DNA of 56,925 nucleotides from Devosia sp. (GTDB lineage Bacteria > Pseudomonadota > Alphaproteobacteria > Rhizobiales > Devosiaceae). This document shows, piece after piece, positions 16,392 through 23,327 of this stretch. Numbering within the stretch: position 1 is the first letter of the stretch; every line of letters begins with the position of its first letter. The notes beneath the pieces are model-generated. The model did not search any database and was not told the origin of the DNA. It saw only the letters and a program-made list of their open reading frames with translations. The stretch is from NCBI RefSeq assembly GCF_028290625.1, contig NZ_JAQGJM010000045.1, positions 1 to 56,925 on the forward strand. The letters are read 5' to 3'. The position numbers and the translations under genes were made by a program.

Positions 16392-16857
16392 GTTGGATTT
16401 CTCCGTTCGATTTTCGGGCACCTGCGAAGCCTCCGCACATAGTTTCGGGGTCGCAGGTACGGAGGTTCTGGAAATGGCTGTGACCCTTGGCGAGGCTTTG
16501 ATGAGCGCGTGCGCGAAGGGAATGATTGGTGGCTACGGGGCGGTTGGCGCCGCACCCGATGCCGGGAAAAATGCCGAGGCCGAAGCCCCGGCGAGTTATC
16601 AGGGAGGCGTCGATGAGGCAGAAGCTCCGGGAGGCGGAACCTCGGCCAACCGCGACCATGGGATCGCGGCCCTGCTGGTGAGCAGGAATATGGATCGAGC
16701 AACCCCCACGCGCAGCCCCAGCGCGGCTCGGTCCATTTTTCTGGTCATCGATAATGAGGGTGGCGGCCGACGCCAGGGTGGGAGAACGTCGGCCGCCGAT
16801 CGCTCTACCGCGGAGAGGGGCCGCAGGAGCAAACTGGTTGTGATCGAGGGCGGGCAT
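16384..16857 (-). CDS. Uncertain open frame, 157 residues
   Basis: This frame fills the 465-bp gap between two clear leftward genes. It starts at an ATG overlapping the upstream TGA (TGATG) and ends 8 nt into the next gene. That fits a coupled gene, but the protein is Arg/Gly/Ser-rich with no family match that I recognise and no good ribosome binding site. A rightward frame covering the same DNA is about equally open. Nothing else is seen in the stretch. Confidence 0.35.
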   Translation of the reverse strand: MPALDHNQFAPAAPLRGRAIGGRRSPTLASAATLIIDDQKNGPSRAGAARGGCSIHIPAHQQGRDPMVAVGRGSASRSFCLIDASLITRRGFGLGIFPGIGCGANRPVATNHSLRARAHQSLAKGHSHFQNLRTCDPETMCGGFAGARKSNGEIQHV

Positions 16858-17624
16858 CAGTGCACCGCCTCGGCTTGATGACGCTGTGCATCACGGCGGC
16901 GCATGCACGTGCTACACATGTGGTTCCAGCTCGCCTCAACACCGCAGTCGTCGGGATCGACGCACCAGGGGTTAGGCTTGCTGAGGTCGGGTTTGGTTGC
17001 CGGGCTTTCGACGGACGCCTGCCCGGCGGAGGCGATTGCGACCGGCATCGTGGCCGTGACCGTCTGCGGAAGCATCGCGGCTTCCGGTTCGGAATGGGGT
17101 GCGACGCGTTCCACGTCGCTGGCAGGTACATCCGAGCTGCCTCCCGCGCTGGAACCGGCTCCAGCAGCCATGTCGTCGTTTTCAATTACCGCCGCTGGCA
17201 CATCGGCCGCGGCTACCGTCGAGCTATTGGGTTCTGTTATCGCGGATCGACCATGTTCGCCTCCATGGTTGGTTTCGGATTCGATGATGACGCCATCAGC
17301 GTCATGTTCTGGGATGCTCGAGTGGGGGCTCGAGTTGCCAAATTGTTCAATGTTTTCTCGTGTGCGCCTGGCGCGCGGCGCGCTAAGCACCGCCATGATG
17401 CGCTCGGCTTCGGCATCAACCTCGTCGGCGGCAGCTCGCTTGTCCGCATCCTGGCGCGAGCGCTTTACGGCCAGCTTCAGCGAGTCCGCGAACTTCTTGC
17501 CGTGAGCTTCCCGAATATGGGACCATGCGTCCTTGAGGTCCGTTTGCGCGGTTTCGCGTTCATCCTCAAGGTCGAAGATGTTCGCGGCATAAGCGCGGAT
17601 GGCATCGTCGGAGAGGCCGCTCAT
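16857..17624 (-). CDS. GapR-like N-terminal domain plus C-terminal zinc-binding segment
   Basis: Residues 1-70 (IRAYAANIFDLEDERETAQT, DLKDAWSHIREAHGKKFADS, then LKLAVKRSRQD) follow the coiled-coil pattern of DUF2312/GapR, which binds overtwisted AT-rich DNA. The middle is a long disordered Ser/Ala/Glu linker. The last 40 residues have WCVDPDDCGV and HMCSTCMRRRD, a probable four-Cys zinc site. It may be a nucleoid-type or replication-linked DNA-binding protein. The GapR assignment rests on pattern only. Confidence 0.5.
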   Translation of the reverse strand: MSGLSDDAIRAYAANIFDLEDERETAQTDLKDAWSHIREAHGKKFADSLKLAVKRSRQDADKRAAADEVDAEAERIMAVLSAPRARRTRENIEQFGNSSPHSSIPEHDADGVIIESETNHGGEHGRSAITEPNSSTVAAADVPAAVIENDDMAAGAGSSAGGSSDVPASDVERVAPHSEPEAAMLPQTVTATMPVAIASAGQASVESPATKPDLSKPNPWCVDPDDCGVEASWNHMCSTCMRRRDAQRHQAEAVH

Positions 17625-17728
17625 TCCGCATCCCCCGACAGGACCACGAGCCCAATGGTAGCGGCTACTAGGATGAGGATGATGCCGGATATAGTTCCAG
17701 CAGCGAAGGTGAGGGCCATGATGATCAT
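17621..17728 (-). CDS. Single-span membrane peptide, 35 residues
   Basis: ATG 17728 overlaps the upstream stop and the TGA overlaps the next ATG, both as ATGA. The peptide is almost entirely one hydrophobic helix (LTFAAGTISGIILILVAATI, then GLVVL) with an acidic end. The double coupling supports a real gene. The role is unknown. Confidence 0.55.
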   Translation of the reverse strand: MIIMALTFAAGTISGIILILVAATIGLVVLSGDAE

Positions 17729-17982
17729 GCGGCCCTCGCCCGATCTAGAACGTCACGGCAGCGTCGGCATTCCCATTGGCCAGCCATGGCAATACGGTCG
17801 CAATGATCGCAGAGACGCAGCCTATGATCGCATGCTCTGCGCCAACCGCTGGCGGCCTTGAAGAGGCTCCGAGCGGTGACGCGCCCCATCGGGTAGGGCG
17901 TGCGCGCCCATACGATGAAGTGGATGACCTCATCATCGGCATCGGGGACGGCGGCGCGAATGACTGCTGCGAAGCTCGTCAT
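17725..17982 (-). CDS. Small zinc-binding protein, 85 residues
   Basis: The start is ATG 17982, coupled by ATGA to the Cro-like gene. Residues 50-80 contain CDHRLRLCDHCDR and WECRRCRDVL, at least four paired Cys in CxxC spacing, suggesting one or two zinc ribbons. The N-terminal half is helical with a VARTPYPMG-like turn. As the second gene of the leftward operon it may be a regulator. Confidence 0.6.
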   Translation of the reverse strand: MTSFAAVIRAAVPDADDEVIHFIVWARTPYPMGRVTARSLFKAASGWRRACDHRLRLCDHCDRIAMAGQWECRRCRDVLDRARAA

Positions 17983-18191
17983 GCCGCCACCCGGCGCTTG
18001 GCGCGCTCGATAGCCATGAAGTCGCGTATCTGGCGCTCGGTTTCCGGCCACAGCCGCCCGGGCTTGCCCCGCTTGCCAACCGTCCGCAGCCGCTCAATCA
18101 AGCGACCGTTTCCGGTGGCACGGCAGAAGGTCGCCTCCGTCATGCCGGTTTCGTTCAGGAAGGCTTCGATGTCGGAAAGCAGCGAGTTCAT
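17979..18191 (-). CDS. Cro-like helix-turn-helix protein, leaderless
   Basis: The 70-residue product (MNSLLSDIEAFLNETGMTEA, then TFCRATGNGRLIERLRTVGK) has the small helical plan of phage Cro-type proteins found opposite XRE repressors. The start is ATG 18191. The -10 CATATT ends 7 nt before it, so the message should begin at the A of the ATG with no leader. The upstream GTG at 18206 lies inside the promoter and cannot be used. It is the first gene of the long leftward unit. Confidence 0.7.
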   Translation of the reverse strand: MNSLLSDIEAFLNETGMTEATFCRATGNGRLIERLRTVGKRGKPGRLWPETERQIRDFMAIERAKRRVAA

Positions 18192-18197
18192 GCCGCC

Positions 18198-18225
18198 AAT
18201 ATGCACGCTATAGCGGGTAGGTCAA
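18198..18225 (-). promoter_or_regulatory. Leftward early promoter with operator
   Basis: Minus-strand reading: -35 TTGACC, 16-nt spacer, -10 CATATT. The spacer contains the perfect palindrome CGCTATAGCG (18206-18215). It matches the rightward promoter at 18825-18852 almost base for base. A repressor bound to the palindrome would occlude polymerase. Confidence 0.75.
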
Positions 18226-18247
18226 GTGCCCGCTAAGACGTGCAAGC
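18226..18247 (+). promoter_or_regulatory. Third, degenerate operator-like site
   Basis: GTGCCCGCTAAGACGTGCAA resembles the GTGCCCGCTATAGCGTGCAT core of the rightward promoter but has poor -35 and -10 matches. It lies upstream of the repressor gene and may be a weak operator for repressor autoregulation. Confidence 0.45.
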
Positions 18248-18279
18248 GCATTTCGCTAAAACTGGTAACTCTTGTGGCC

Positions 18280-18591
18280 ATGGATTCCGATTGGCTCACT
18301 AGGTTCAAAGAGGCGTTGGCAGCGGACGGCAGATCGCCCCGCGCGCTTAGCCTCGACGCCAGCCTCGGCCCCAACTATGTCTCGGAAATGCTCAACCGAG
18401 GCAAAGAGCCCGGCGTAGACAAATTGTTGCGCCTGTGCGTCGAGTTAAAGGTCAGCGCGACTTACATACTCACGGGTTCCGAGGTCTCGCCGCAGAGCGA
18501 AGAAATGCTCGGCTTGCTCTCGGATATGAAGACAGAGCACCTGACGACTTTGCTTGATTTGGCCCGACAGCTGAAAACCGCCTCGCGATAA
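18280..18591 (+). CDS. XRE-family repressor (CI-like)
   Basis: The start at ATG 18280 gives a 103-residue protein beginning MDSDWLTRFKEALAADGRSP. Residues 15-65 hold the lambda-repressor-type helix-turn-helix (RALSLDASLGPNYVSEML, then NRGKEPGVDKLLRLCVELKV). The C-terminus is short and lacks a LexA-type peptidase, so RecA-driven self-cleavage is unlikely. Divergence from the Cro-like gene and shared operators identify it as the likely lysogeny repressor. The ribosome binding site is weak, as is common for lysogenic repressors. Confidence 0.8.
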   Translation: MDSDWLTRFKEALAADGRSPRALSLDASLGPNYVSEMLNRGKEPGVDKLLRLCVELKVSATYILTGSEVSPQSEEMLGLLSDMKTEHLTTLLDLARQLKTASR

Positions 18592-18702
18592 CCAGCAGCG
18601 CCCATTGGGCTTCTGTATCTAGCGAAGACCACGCCCGCCAGGCGCACTCCGCTTTCCCCTTCGCCATTTCGCACTTCTCCCCAGGTCGCCTGTAGGACAT
18701 CG

Positions 18703-18733
18703 ATCCTCTAATGGGAGGATGTTCCTATTTTGT
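18703..18733 (+). terminator. Possible terminator after the repressor
   Basis: ATCCTC, loop TAATGG, GAGGAT is followed by GTTCCTATTTTG. The stem is short and the T-tract interrupted, so the call is tentative. The rest of 18592-18824 shows no convincing gene. Confidence 0.4.
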
Positions 18734-18824
18734 TCTCATCCCGTCAAGCGATACCAGACCCTACGCTAACCGGAGATTGTCCCCGGCGCAAATCTACGTG
18801 TGCATGTTTTTGCGTGCAACACTG

Positions 18825-18852
18825 TTGACGTGCCCGCTATAGCGTGCATAAT
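18825..18852 (+). promoter_or_regulatory. Rightward early promoter with operator
   Basis: -35 TTGACG, 16-nt spacer, -10 CATAAT. The spacer holds CGCTATAGCG (18835-18844), as in the leftward promoter. It drives the recombination-excision operon beginning at 18904. The paired design lets one repressor shut both early operons. Confidence 0.8.
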
Positions 18853-18903
18853 GGACCCATCGAACAACGCCACCGGACTACCGGGGCAGATGGGGAAAAG
18901 CCG

Positions 18904-19299
18904 ATGAACAAGGAAAACATCCTCAAGGTCGCAGACGCGATTGAGCAGCACTCGATCCCGGACCTCGGTTTCAACATGCACAACTGGACTTATGCGGCCG
19001 ACAGTGTGGTCACAGACCACTCTGGGCACAACTGCAGAACTGTCGCCTGCATCGCAGGCTGGGCGGCGCGGGTCGCCACCGGACATATGATCAGGGACAG
19101 TTATTCGGAAGAAGTTGCGGCCGAATTTTTCGGCATGGACGGGGAGAACGATGACCCTGCGGCGCTCTTTTCCCCGCGCAACATCGACTCCGACCTGTGG
19201 AGGTCAATCGATCAGCAGCAGGCCGTCCTGACCCTTCGCCACCTCGCTGAAACCGGCGAAGTCGATTGGTCGGTTGGCGCTCCGGTTGAGGCCGCGTGA
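18904..19299 (+). CDS. Conserved early phage protein with ACIAGW motif, 131 residues
   Basis: First gene of the rightward operon. ATG 18904 follows GGGGA at 8 nt; an upstream ATG at 18850 overlaps the -10 box and is rejected. The protein has MNKENILKVADAIEQHSIPD, CRTVACIAGWAARVATG and an AEFFGMD segment. This pattern is widespread in phages of proteobacteria, with no established role. Confidence 0.7.
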   Translation: MNKENILKVADAIEQHSIPDLGFNMHNWTYAADSVVTDHSGHNCRTVACIAGWAARVATGHMIRDSYSEEVAAEFFGMDGENDDPAALFSPRNIDSDLWRSIDQQQAVLTLRHLAETGEVDWSVGAPVEAA

Positions 19300-19307
19300 C
19301 CGCCATG
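19290..19307 (+). repeat. Gene-junction repeat, first copy
   Basis: The 18 bases GGCCGCGTGACCGCCATG contain the end of one gene, an overlapping GTG and a further ATG. The same 18 bases occur at 19601-19618. Confidence 0.8.
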
Positions 19308-19610
19308 ACCACCTACAATTTTCAGGGCTACAAGGGCCGCGCCCGCATGGCTTTCACCTGCGAGCATTGTAGCAAGCCGAACCGCACGCGCACGTTCGTT
19401 GCGGAACACACCGTCAACCCGTTCAACAAGAACGCTGACGGCTCGATCAAGCAGGCTTCACAGGTGATGCGCGAGGCATCCGCCGAGGCGAAGCGCCAGC
19501 GTGACGAGTTCGCCGTCGAGCCGTGGTGCGCCGCCTGTGAGGACGCACTGAGCTACGATGAGCGCAAGGCACTCCGCGCCCGCCGTTCTACCGCCAAGCC
19601 GGCCGCGTGA
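19296..19610 (+). CDS. Small zinc-finger-like early protein, 104 residues
   Basis: GTG 19296 overlaps the upstream stop (GTGA); ATG 19305 is the alternative. The protein has FTCEHCSKPNRTRTF near the N-terminus and WCAACEDALSYDERKAL near the C-terminus, two CxxC pairs that could bind one zinc. Between them is a charged helix. The function is unknown. Confidence 0.65.
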   Translation: MTAMTTYNFQGYKGRARMAFTCEHCSKPNRTRTFVAEHTVNPFNKNADGSIKQASQVMREASAEAKRQRDEFAVEPWCAACEDALSYDERKALRARRSTAKPAA

Positions 19611-19618
19611 CCGCCATG
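19601..19618 (+). repeat. Gene-junction repeat, second copy
   Basis: Identical to 19290-19307. The unit between the two copies is exactly one gene, as if a cassette had been inserted or duplicated at this junction. Confidence 0.8.
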
Positions 19619-19891
19619 TCAGCCCATACCTCAAAAGCCGGGTTTGTTCCCCAGCCGACCGATCTTGCCGGTAAGCCGTACACGCCAGCCCGCAGCTATT
19701 CGTGGCTCACGGATGCATGGCGGGCTGACTATGCCGCCCAGTTCGAGGTCGATCCCTCACAGGTCGAAGCTGTCCTCGATAACCGGGATGCGCAGTTGGC
19801 GTGGATCGCTGAGCGGCTTGAGTACGAAGACCCGTTCACGCATCACCGGCAGGGCGCTCGTCCGCTCTCCTACGCTGAGAAGGTGTTCTGA
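19607..19891 (+). CDS. Hypothetical early protein, 94 residues
   Basis: It starts at GTG 19607 or ATG 19616, coupled to the gene before. It contains YTPARSYSWLTDAWRADYAA and a helical QVEAVLDNRDAQLAWIAERL. No domain is recognised. Confidence 0.6.
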   Translation: MTAMSAHTSKAGFVPQPTDLAGKPYTPARSYSWLTDAWRADYAAQFEVDPSQVEAVLDNRDAQLAWIAERLEYEDPFTHHRQGARPLSYAEKVF

Positions 19892-20205
19892 TGGCAACTG
19901 CACCAAACCCCGCCGACTTTTCGGTGAATGAGCGCGCTAACGAATACGAGGTGCGGTTCTCTGTGCGCGGCGAAATTCGCCTCACCATCAACGCCGAAAG
20001 CCCGGAAGACGCAAGGTCAAAAGCCGAGGCTATGACCGAGGACGAAGAGTTCGGTCTTGAGCTTGACGACACGGACGAGGTTCGCGTCGATCACGTCTGG
20101 AAGACCCGCCCAATGTTCCTCGTCACTCGCGAGGGCAAGAAGATGCAGGTGTCTCGCCTCGATGCAGGCGACCTGCCCCGCGAACCTGATGACCGGGGGT
20201 TCTGA
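19891..20205 (+). CDS. Hypothetical early protein, 104 residues
   Basis: The ATG overlaps the previous TGA. The protein has a beta-type first half (YEVRFSVRGEIRLTINAESP, then EDARSKAEAM) like small phage proteins with an alternating strand-helix fold, and an acidic second half. The function is unknown. Confidence 0.6.
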   Translation: MATAPNPADFSVNERANEYEVRFSVRGEIRLTINAESPEDARSKAEAMTEDEEFGLELDDTDEVRVDHVWKTRPMFLVTREGKKMQVSRLDAGDLPREPDDRGF

Positions 20206-20411
20206 TGGACGCGCACTCTCCCGACTTCGTCGCCCTCGCCCGCGACCGTGACGAGCGCCTAGCCCGTCTTGACGCCTATCTCGACACCCTCGCGAGCAAC
20301 CCAATCCTCCGTGATCCTGACCTTGAGCTAATAGCCACAGCCCCGGCTGCGACATGCGCGGGGGCGGTGAATTTGATCGAGGCAGTTCGTGCGGCTGAGG
20401 TGGCAGCATGA
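20205..20411 (+). CDS. Small helical early protein, 68 residues
   Basis: The product starts MDAHSPDFVALARDRDERLA and is mostly helical and acidic. It is coupled at both ends. No family is recognised. Confidence 0.6.
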   Translation: MDAHSPDFVALARDRDERLARLDAYLDTLASNPILRDPDLELIATAPAATCAGAVNLIEAVRAAEVAA

Positions 20412-21208
20412 GCTCCCCGAAGGAAGGCGATATCATCGCCGTGTGGTTCTCGTGCGGCGCCGCCAGCGCCGTTGCGGCGAAGCTGACGCTGGAGCGCTAC
20501 GGCAACCTCTGCGAGGTGCGGGTGGTCAATAACCCCGTCATGGAAGAGGACGAGGACAACCGCCGCTTTCTCGCTGACGTTCAGGATTGGCTTGGCGTCA
20601 CCATCGAGGACGCCCGCAACTCGAAGTACCCGAACGCCTCAGCAGAGGAAGTATGGGACATTCGTGGCGGGATGTCATTCCCCCATGGCGCTCCATGCAC
20701 AGTCAGCCTCAAGAAAGAGGCTCGGCAGCAGTGGGAAGCGGCGAACATTTCCGGCAGCCCGATGGGTCCTGGGTGCTGGCACGTCATGGGCTTTGGTGCG
20801 GAAGAGCAGGACCGCGCCAGGATGTTTGCGCTCACTGAACGGAGCAACACGCTTCCCGTTCTCATCGAAGCCGGCATGACGCGGCAGGCTTGCTACGAGT
20901 ACATCGTTAACGCTGGCCTAAAGCCGCCACGCATCTACGAACTCAAATACCCGAATGCGAATTGTGTCGGCTGCGTCAAGGCGACCTCGCCAACCTACTG
21001 GAACCATGTCCGTAAGGTTCATCCCGAGGTGTTCGCCAGCCGGGCTGAACAGTCGCGCCGCCTCGGCTCCAAACTGGTCCGCGTCAATAACGAACGCATC
21101 TACCTCGATGAGCTAGACCCCGCCGCAAAGGGCCGCCCGTTGGCGTCGTTGCAGATGCCGGAATGCGGACTGTTCTGCGAGGAAAAGCCGATCGCGAGGG
21201 CAACATGA
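20408..21208 (+). CDS. PAPS reductase-like (PP-loop ATPase) protein
   Basis: The 266-residue protein has a PP-loop-like nucleotide site at the N-terminus (VWFSCGAASAVAAKL, residues 12-26) and the later CTVSLKK (Cys97), as in the PAPS reductase/adenine nucleotide alpha-hydrolase superfamily. Further Cys pairs, NCVGCVK (186, 189) and ECGLFC (253, 257), could hold a metal or iron-sulfur site. Phage members are common, but their reaction is unknown. Sulfur transfer to DNA or tRNA or a nucleotide-sensing role are possible; classic sulfate assimilation is unlikely. Confidence 0.75.
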   Translation: MSSPKEGDIIAVWFSCGAASAVAAKLTLERYGNLCEVRVVNNPVMEEDEDNRRFLADVQDWLGVTIEDARNSKYPNASAEEVWDIRGGMSFPHGAPCTVSLKKEARQQWEAANISGSPMGPGCWHVMGFGAEEQDRARMFALTERSNTLPVLIEAGMTRQACYEYIVNAGLKPPRIYELKYPNANCVGCVKATSPTYWNHVRKVHPEVFASRAEQSRRLGSKLVRVNNERIYLDELDPAAKGRPLASLQMPECGLFCEEKPIARAT

Positions 21209-21372
21209 ACCCCTCTCCCACCATCAACAAGACCATCTTGTCCGAAGCCATAGCTGAAACACGGTCGCTGTTCTTCCGCGCGGGTGATCTTTCCGAGTTC
21301 AGCCTGTTCGTTGCCGGGATGGCAGCTTTCGTCGGGCTGGTAGCACGCATGATTGGAGTGTGGACGCCATGA
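21205..21372 (+). CDS. Small membrane protein, 55 residues
   Basis: ATG 21205 overlaps the previous stop (ATGA). A soluble helix is followed by a C-terminal transmembrane segment (FSLFVAGMAAFVGLVARMIG). The function is unknown. Confidence 0.6.
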   Translation: MNPSPTINKTILSEAIAETRSLFFRAGDLSEFSLFVAGMAAFVGLVARMIGVWTP

Positions 21373-21605
21373 CCGACTGGAACTTCGATATCAGCGCCGC
21401 GCCGCGTGGCCACACCGAAACGCGCACTGCCAAGGGGCAGCCGTACGAAGCTTTCGTGGGAGATCCCATCATCGTCGCCACCGAGGACGGCACCGTCACG
21501 CTGAGCCAGTGGCTGCCGAAGACTGAGCGCTGGGAAATGCTCGGCAAGGACGAAGCGCCAATCGCGTGGCAGCCGTGGCCGAAGCATCCGAGGGACGCAT
21601 CGTGA
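21369..21605 (+). CDS. Small early protein, 78 residues
   Basis: The start is ATG 21369, coupled by ATGA. The sequence runs WNFDISAAPRGHTETRTAKG, DPIIVATEDGTVTLSQWLPK, then IAWQPWPKHP. Proteins ending in WQ.WP.HP after a short beta domain are very common in alphaproteobacterial phages. The role is unknown. Confidence 0.65.
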   Translation: MTDWNFDISAAPRGHTETRTAKGQPYEAFVGDPIIVATEDGTVTLSQWLPKTERWEMLGKDEAPIAWQPWPKHPRDAS

Positions 21606-21691
21606 GCAACCCCCGTCTCTTAGCCCTCATCCTCTCCCTGTCCGCCCTTACGGCGACGATAGACCTTACCCGAAGTGGAGCGAAGCCGTGA
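21602..21691 (+). CDS. Possible 29-residue hydrophobic peptide
   Basis: GTG 21602 overlaps the previous stop, and the TGA overlaps the next GTG. The peptide is MSNPRLLALILSLSALTATI plus a short polar tail. It resembles a signal-anchor peptide. The double coupling is its main support. Confidence 0.45.
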   Translation: MSNPRLLALILSLSALTATIDLTRSGAKP

Positions 21692-22404
21692 ACGCGCACG
21701 TCACCACCGATAGCCAGCCGCTCCGCAACATCACGCCGTTCGATGAAGTCGCGCTGGAAATCGAAGACCTCTTTGAGGAAGCCGCGCATTGGGCGGACGG
21801 TTCGCCCGTCGAGAACCAGGCGCAGTGCGATGCCCTCGACGTACTCGACAAGAACCTACTCGACGCCAGCAAGCGCCTCGACGCTTTGCGGGTGGAAGAG
21901 AAGCGCCCGCTGGACGAACAGGTACAGGCAATTCAGGACCGGTACAACCCGTTCATCCAGCCCAAGAAGGGCAAGGTCGATATCGCCCGCGCCGCCCTGA
22001 ACCCGCTCCGCGCGGCGTGGAAAGAGAAGGAACGCCAGCGCAAGGAAGCCGAGGCGCAGAAGGCCCGCGAAGAAGCGGAAGCGGCGCGCATCGAAGCCGA
22101 GAGGCTGATCCGCGAGAGCGCCGGGAACCTCACCGCCCGCGTCGATGCAGAGCACATGCTGAGCGGCGCCAAGATTGCCGAGCGAGACGCCAAGAAGGCC
22201 GTCAAGGCGGCGACCACCGGGCTTGGGCTGCGCAAGTCCTACCAGGTGGAAGTGTCCGACCTCAACGAGGCCGTGAAGTACTACTGGCGCACGAGCCGAG
22301 CCGAGTTCTCAACGCTGATCGCCGGGCTCGCCATGACCGAAGTCCAGCGCGGCGCCCGGATGATCCCCGGCATCACCATCACCGAAATCAGGAAGGCACT
22401 CTGA
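21688..22404 (+). CDS. Coiled-coil protein coupled to the recombinase, 238 residues
   Basis: GTG 21688 begins MNAHVTTDSQPLRNITPFDE. Residues about 95-150 form a long charged coiled coil (KEKERQRKEAEAQKAREEAE). The C-terminus ends PGITITEIRKAL. It overlaps the Bet-like recombinase start. Its neighbour and plan suggest a recombination accessory protein; a Gam-like nuclease inhibitor is conceivable but not shown. Confidence 0.65.
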   Translation: MNAHVTTDSQPLRNITPFDEVALEIEDLFEEAAHWADGSPVENQAQCDALDVLDKNLLDASKRLDALRVEEKRPLDEQVQAIQDRYNPFIQPKKGKVDIARAALNPLRAAWKEKERQRKEAEAQKAREEAEAARIEAERLIRESAGNLTARVDAEHMLSGAKIAERDAKKAVKAATTGLGLRKSYQVEVSDLNEAVKYYWRTSRAEFSTLIAGLAMTEVQRGARMIPGITITEIRKAL

Positions 22405-23327
22405 TGAACGCCATTGCCACTATCGAGCCGCGCGGCGTCGTCACGTTCGACGCGGAATCCATCGACCTGATCAAGCGCACTATCGCCAAGGGTTCGACCG
22501 ACGATGAACTGGCGCTGTTCCTCAACCAGTGCAAGCGCACCGGCCTCGATCCGTTCGCCCGCCAGATTTACGCGGTGAAGCGTTGGGACGGGCAACAGCG
22601 CCGGGAAGTCATGTCGGTGCAGACCAGCATCGACGGCTTCCGGCTCATTGCGGAGCGCAGCGGCAAATACGCCGGACAGGTTGGCCCGTTCTGGTGCGGG
22701 GAAGATGGCCGCTGGGTGGACGTGTGGCTGTCCAATGAGCCGCCCGTGGCCGCCCGTGTCGGCGTCCTACGCTCCGACTTCTCCGAACCCTGCTACGGCG
22801 TGGCTCGTTTCGACGGCTACGCCCAGCGGAAGAAGGAAGGCGACCTGACGCGCATGTGGCAGGTTATGGGCGACGTGATGATCGCCAAGTGCGCGGAAGC
22901 GCTGGCGTTGCGCAAGGCGTTCCCGCAGGAACTTTCCGGGCTCTACACCGCCGACGAAATGGCGCAGGCCAGCAATGGCGCTGACACCGAGCAGCGCGTG
23001 GCTGTTGAGCACAAGCCGTCGCCGGAGGACAGCCAGGCTACCTACGACCGGCTGAGCACTGGCAACGCCGGCCTCGCCAGCATCGAAGCGTTCGATGACT
23101 TCTGGACCAATGCTGAGAACCATAGCGCCGCAGTGGCCCTGCCCCGCAACCTGAAGCTCATGCTGAAGCAGGAGAAGGACGCCAAGCAGGATGAACTGTC
23201 GCCCCCGGCTGACGCCGCGCCAGTCGATGATGACGCCTTCCCCGGCGACATGCCGGCGGCGCGTACCCTTGGCGACCACCTCGACAATCTTGAGCGGCAG
23301 GAACGGGCCGGGCAGGAGGCGCGGTGA
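22404..23327 (+). CDS. bet: Bet/RecT-family single-strand annealing recombinase
   Basis: The 307-residue protein shows the Redbeta/Bet pattern. It has ELALFLNQCKRTGLDPFARQ, IYAVKRWDGQQ, VQTSIDGFRLIAERSGKYAG, GARVGVLRSDF-type strands, and VMIAKCAEALALRKAFPQEL with GLYTADEM. It anneals complementary single strands during phage recombination and replication. The last 110 residues are a divergent acidic tail that may bind a single-strand-binding protein. No exonuclease partner is recognised next to it. Confidence 0.9.
   Translation: MNAIATIEPRGVVTFDAESIDLIKRTIAKGSTDDELALFLNQCKRTGLDPFARQIYAVKRWDGQQRREVMSVQTSIDGFRLIAERSGKYAGQVGPFWCGEDGRWVDVWLSNEPPVAARVGVLRSDFSEPCYGVARFDGYAQRKKEGDLTRMWQVMGDVMIAKCAEALALRKAFPQELSGLYTADEMAQASNGADTEQRVAVEHKPSPEDSQATYDRLSTGNAGLASIEAFDDFWTNAENHSAAVALPRNLKLMLKQEKDAKQDELSPPADAAPVDDDAFPGDMPAARTLGDHLDNLERQERAGQEAR

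Noticed and set aside
16463..16878. Rightward open frame covering the 16.4-16.9 kb gap
   Set aside because: All neighbours run leftward, it has no ribosome binding site, and the leftward frame has coupled ends. It is kept only as an ambiguity.
18470..18700. Leftward 76-codon frame opposite the repressor end
   Set aside because: No ribosome binding site and antisense to the repressor gene; not convincing.
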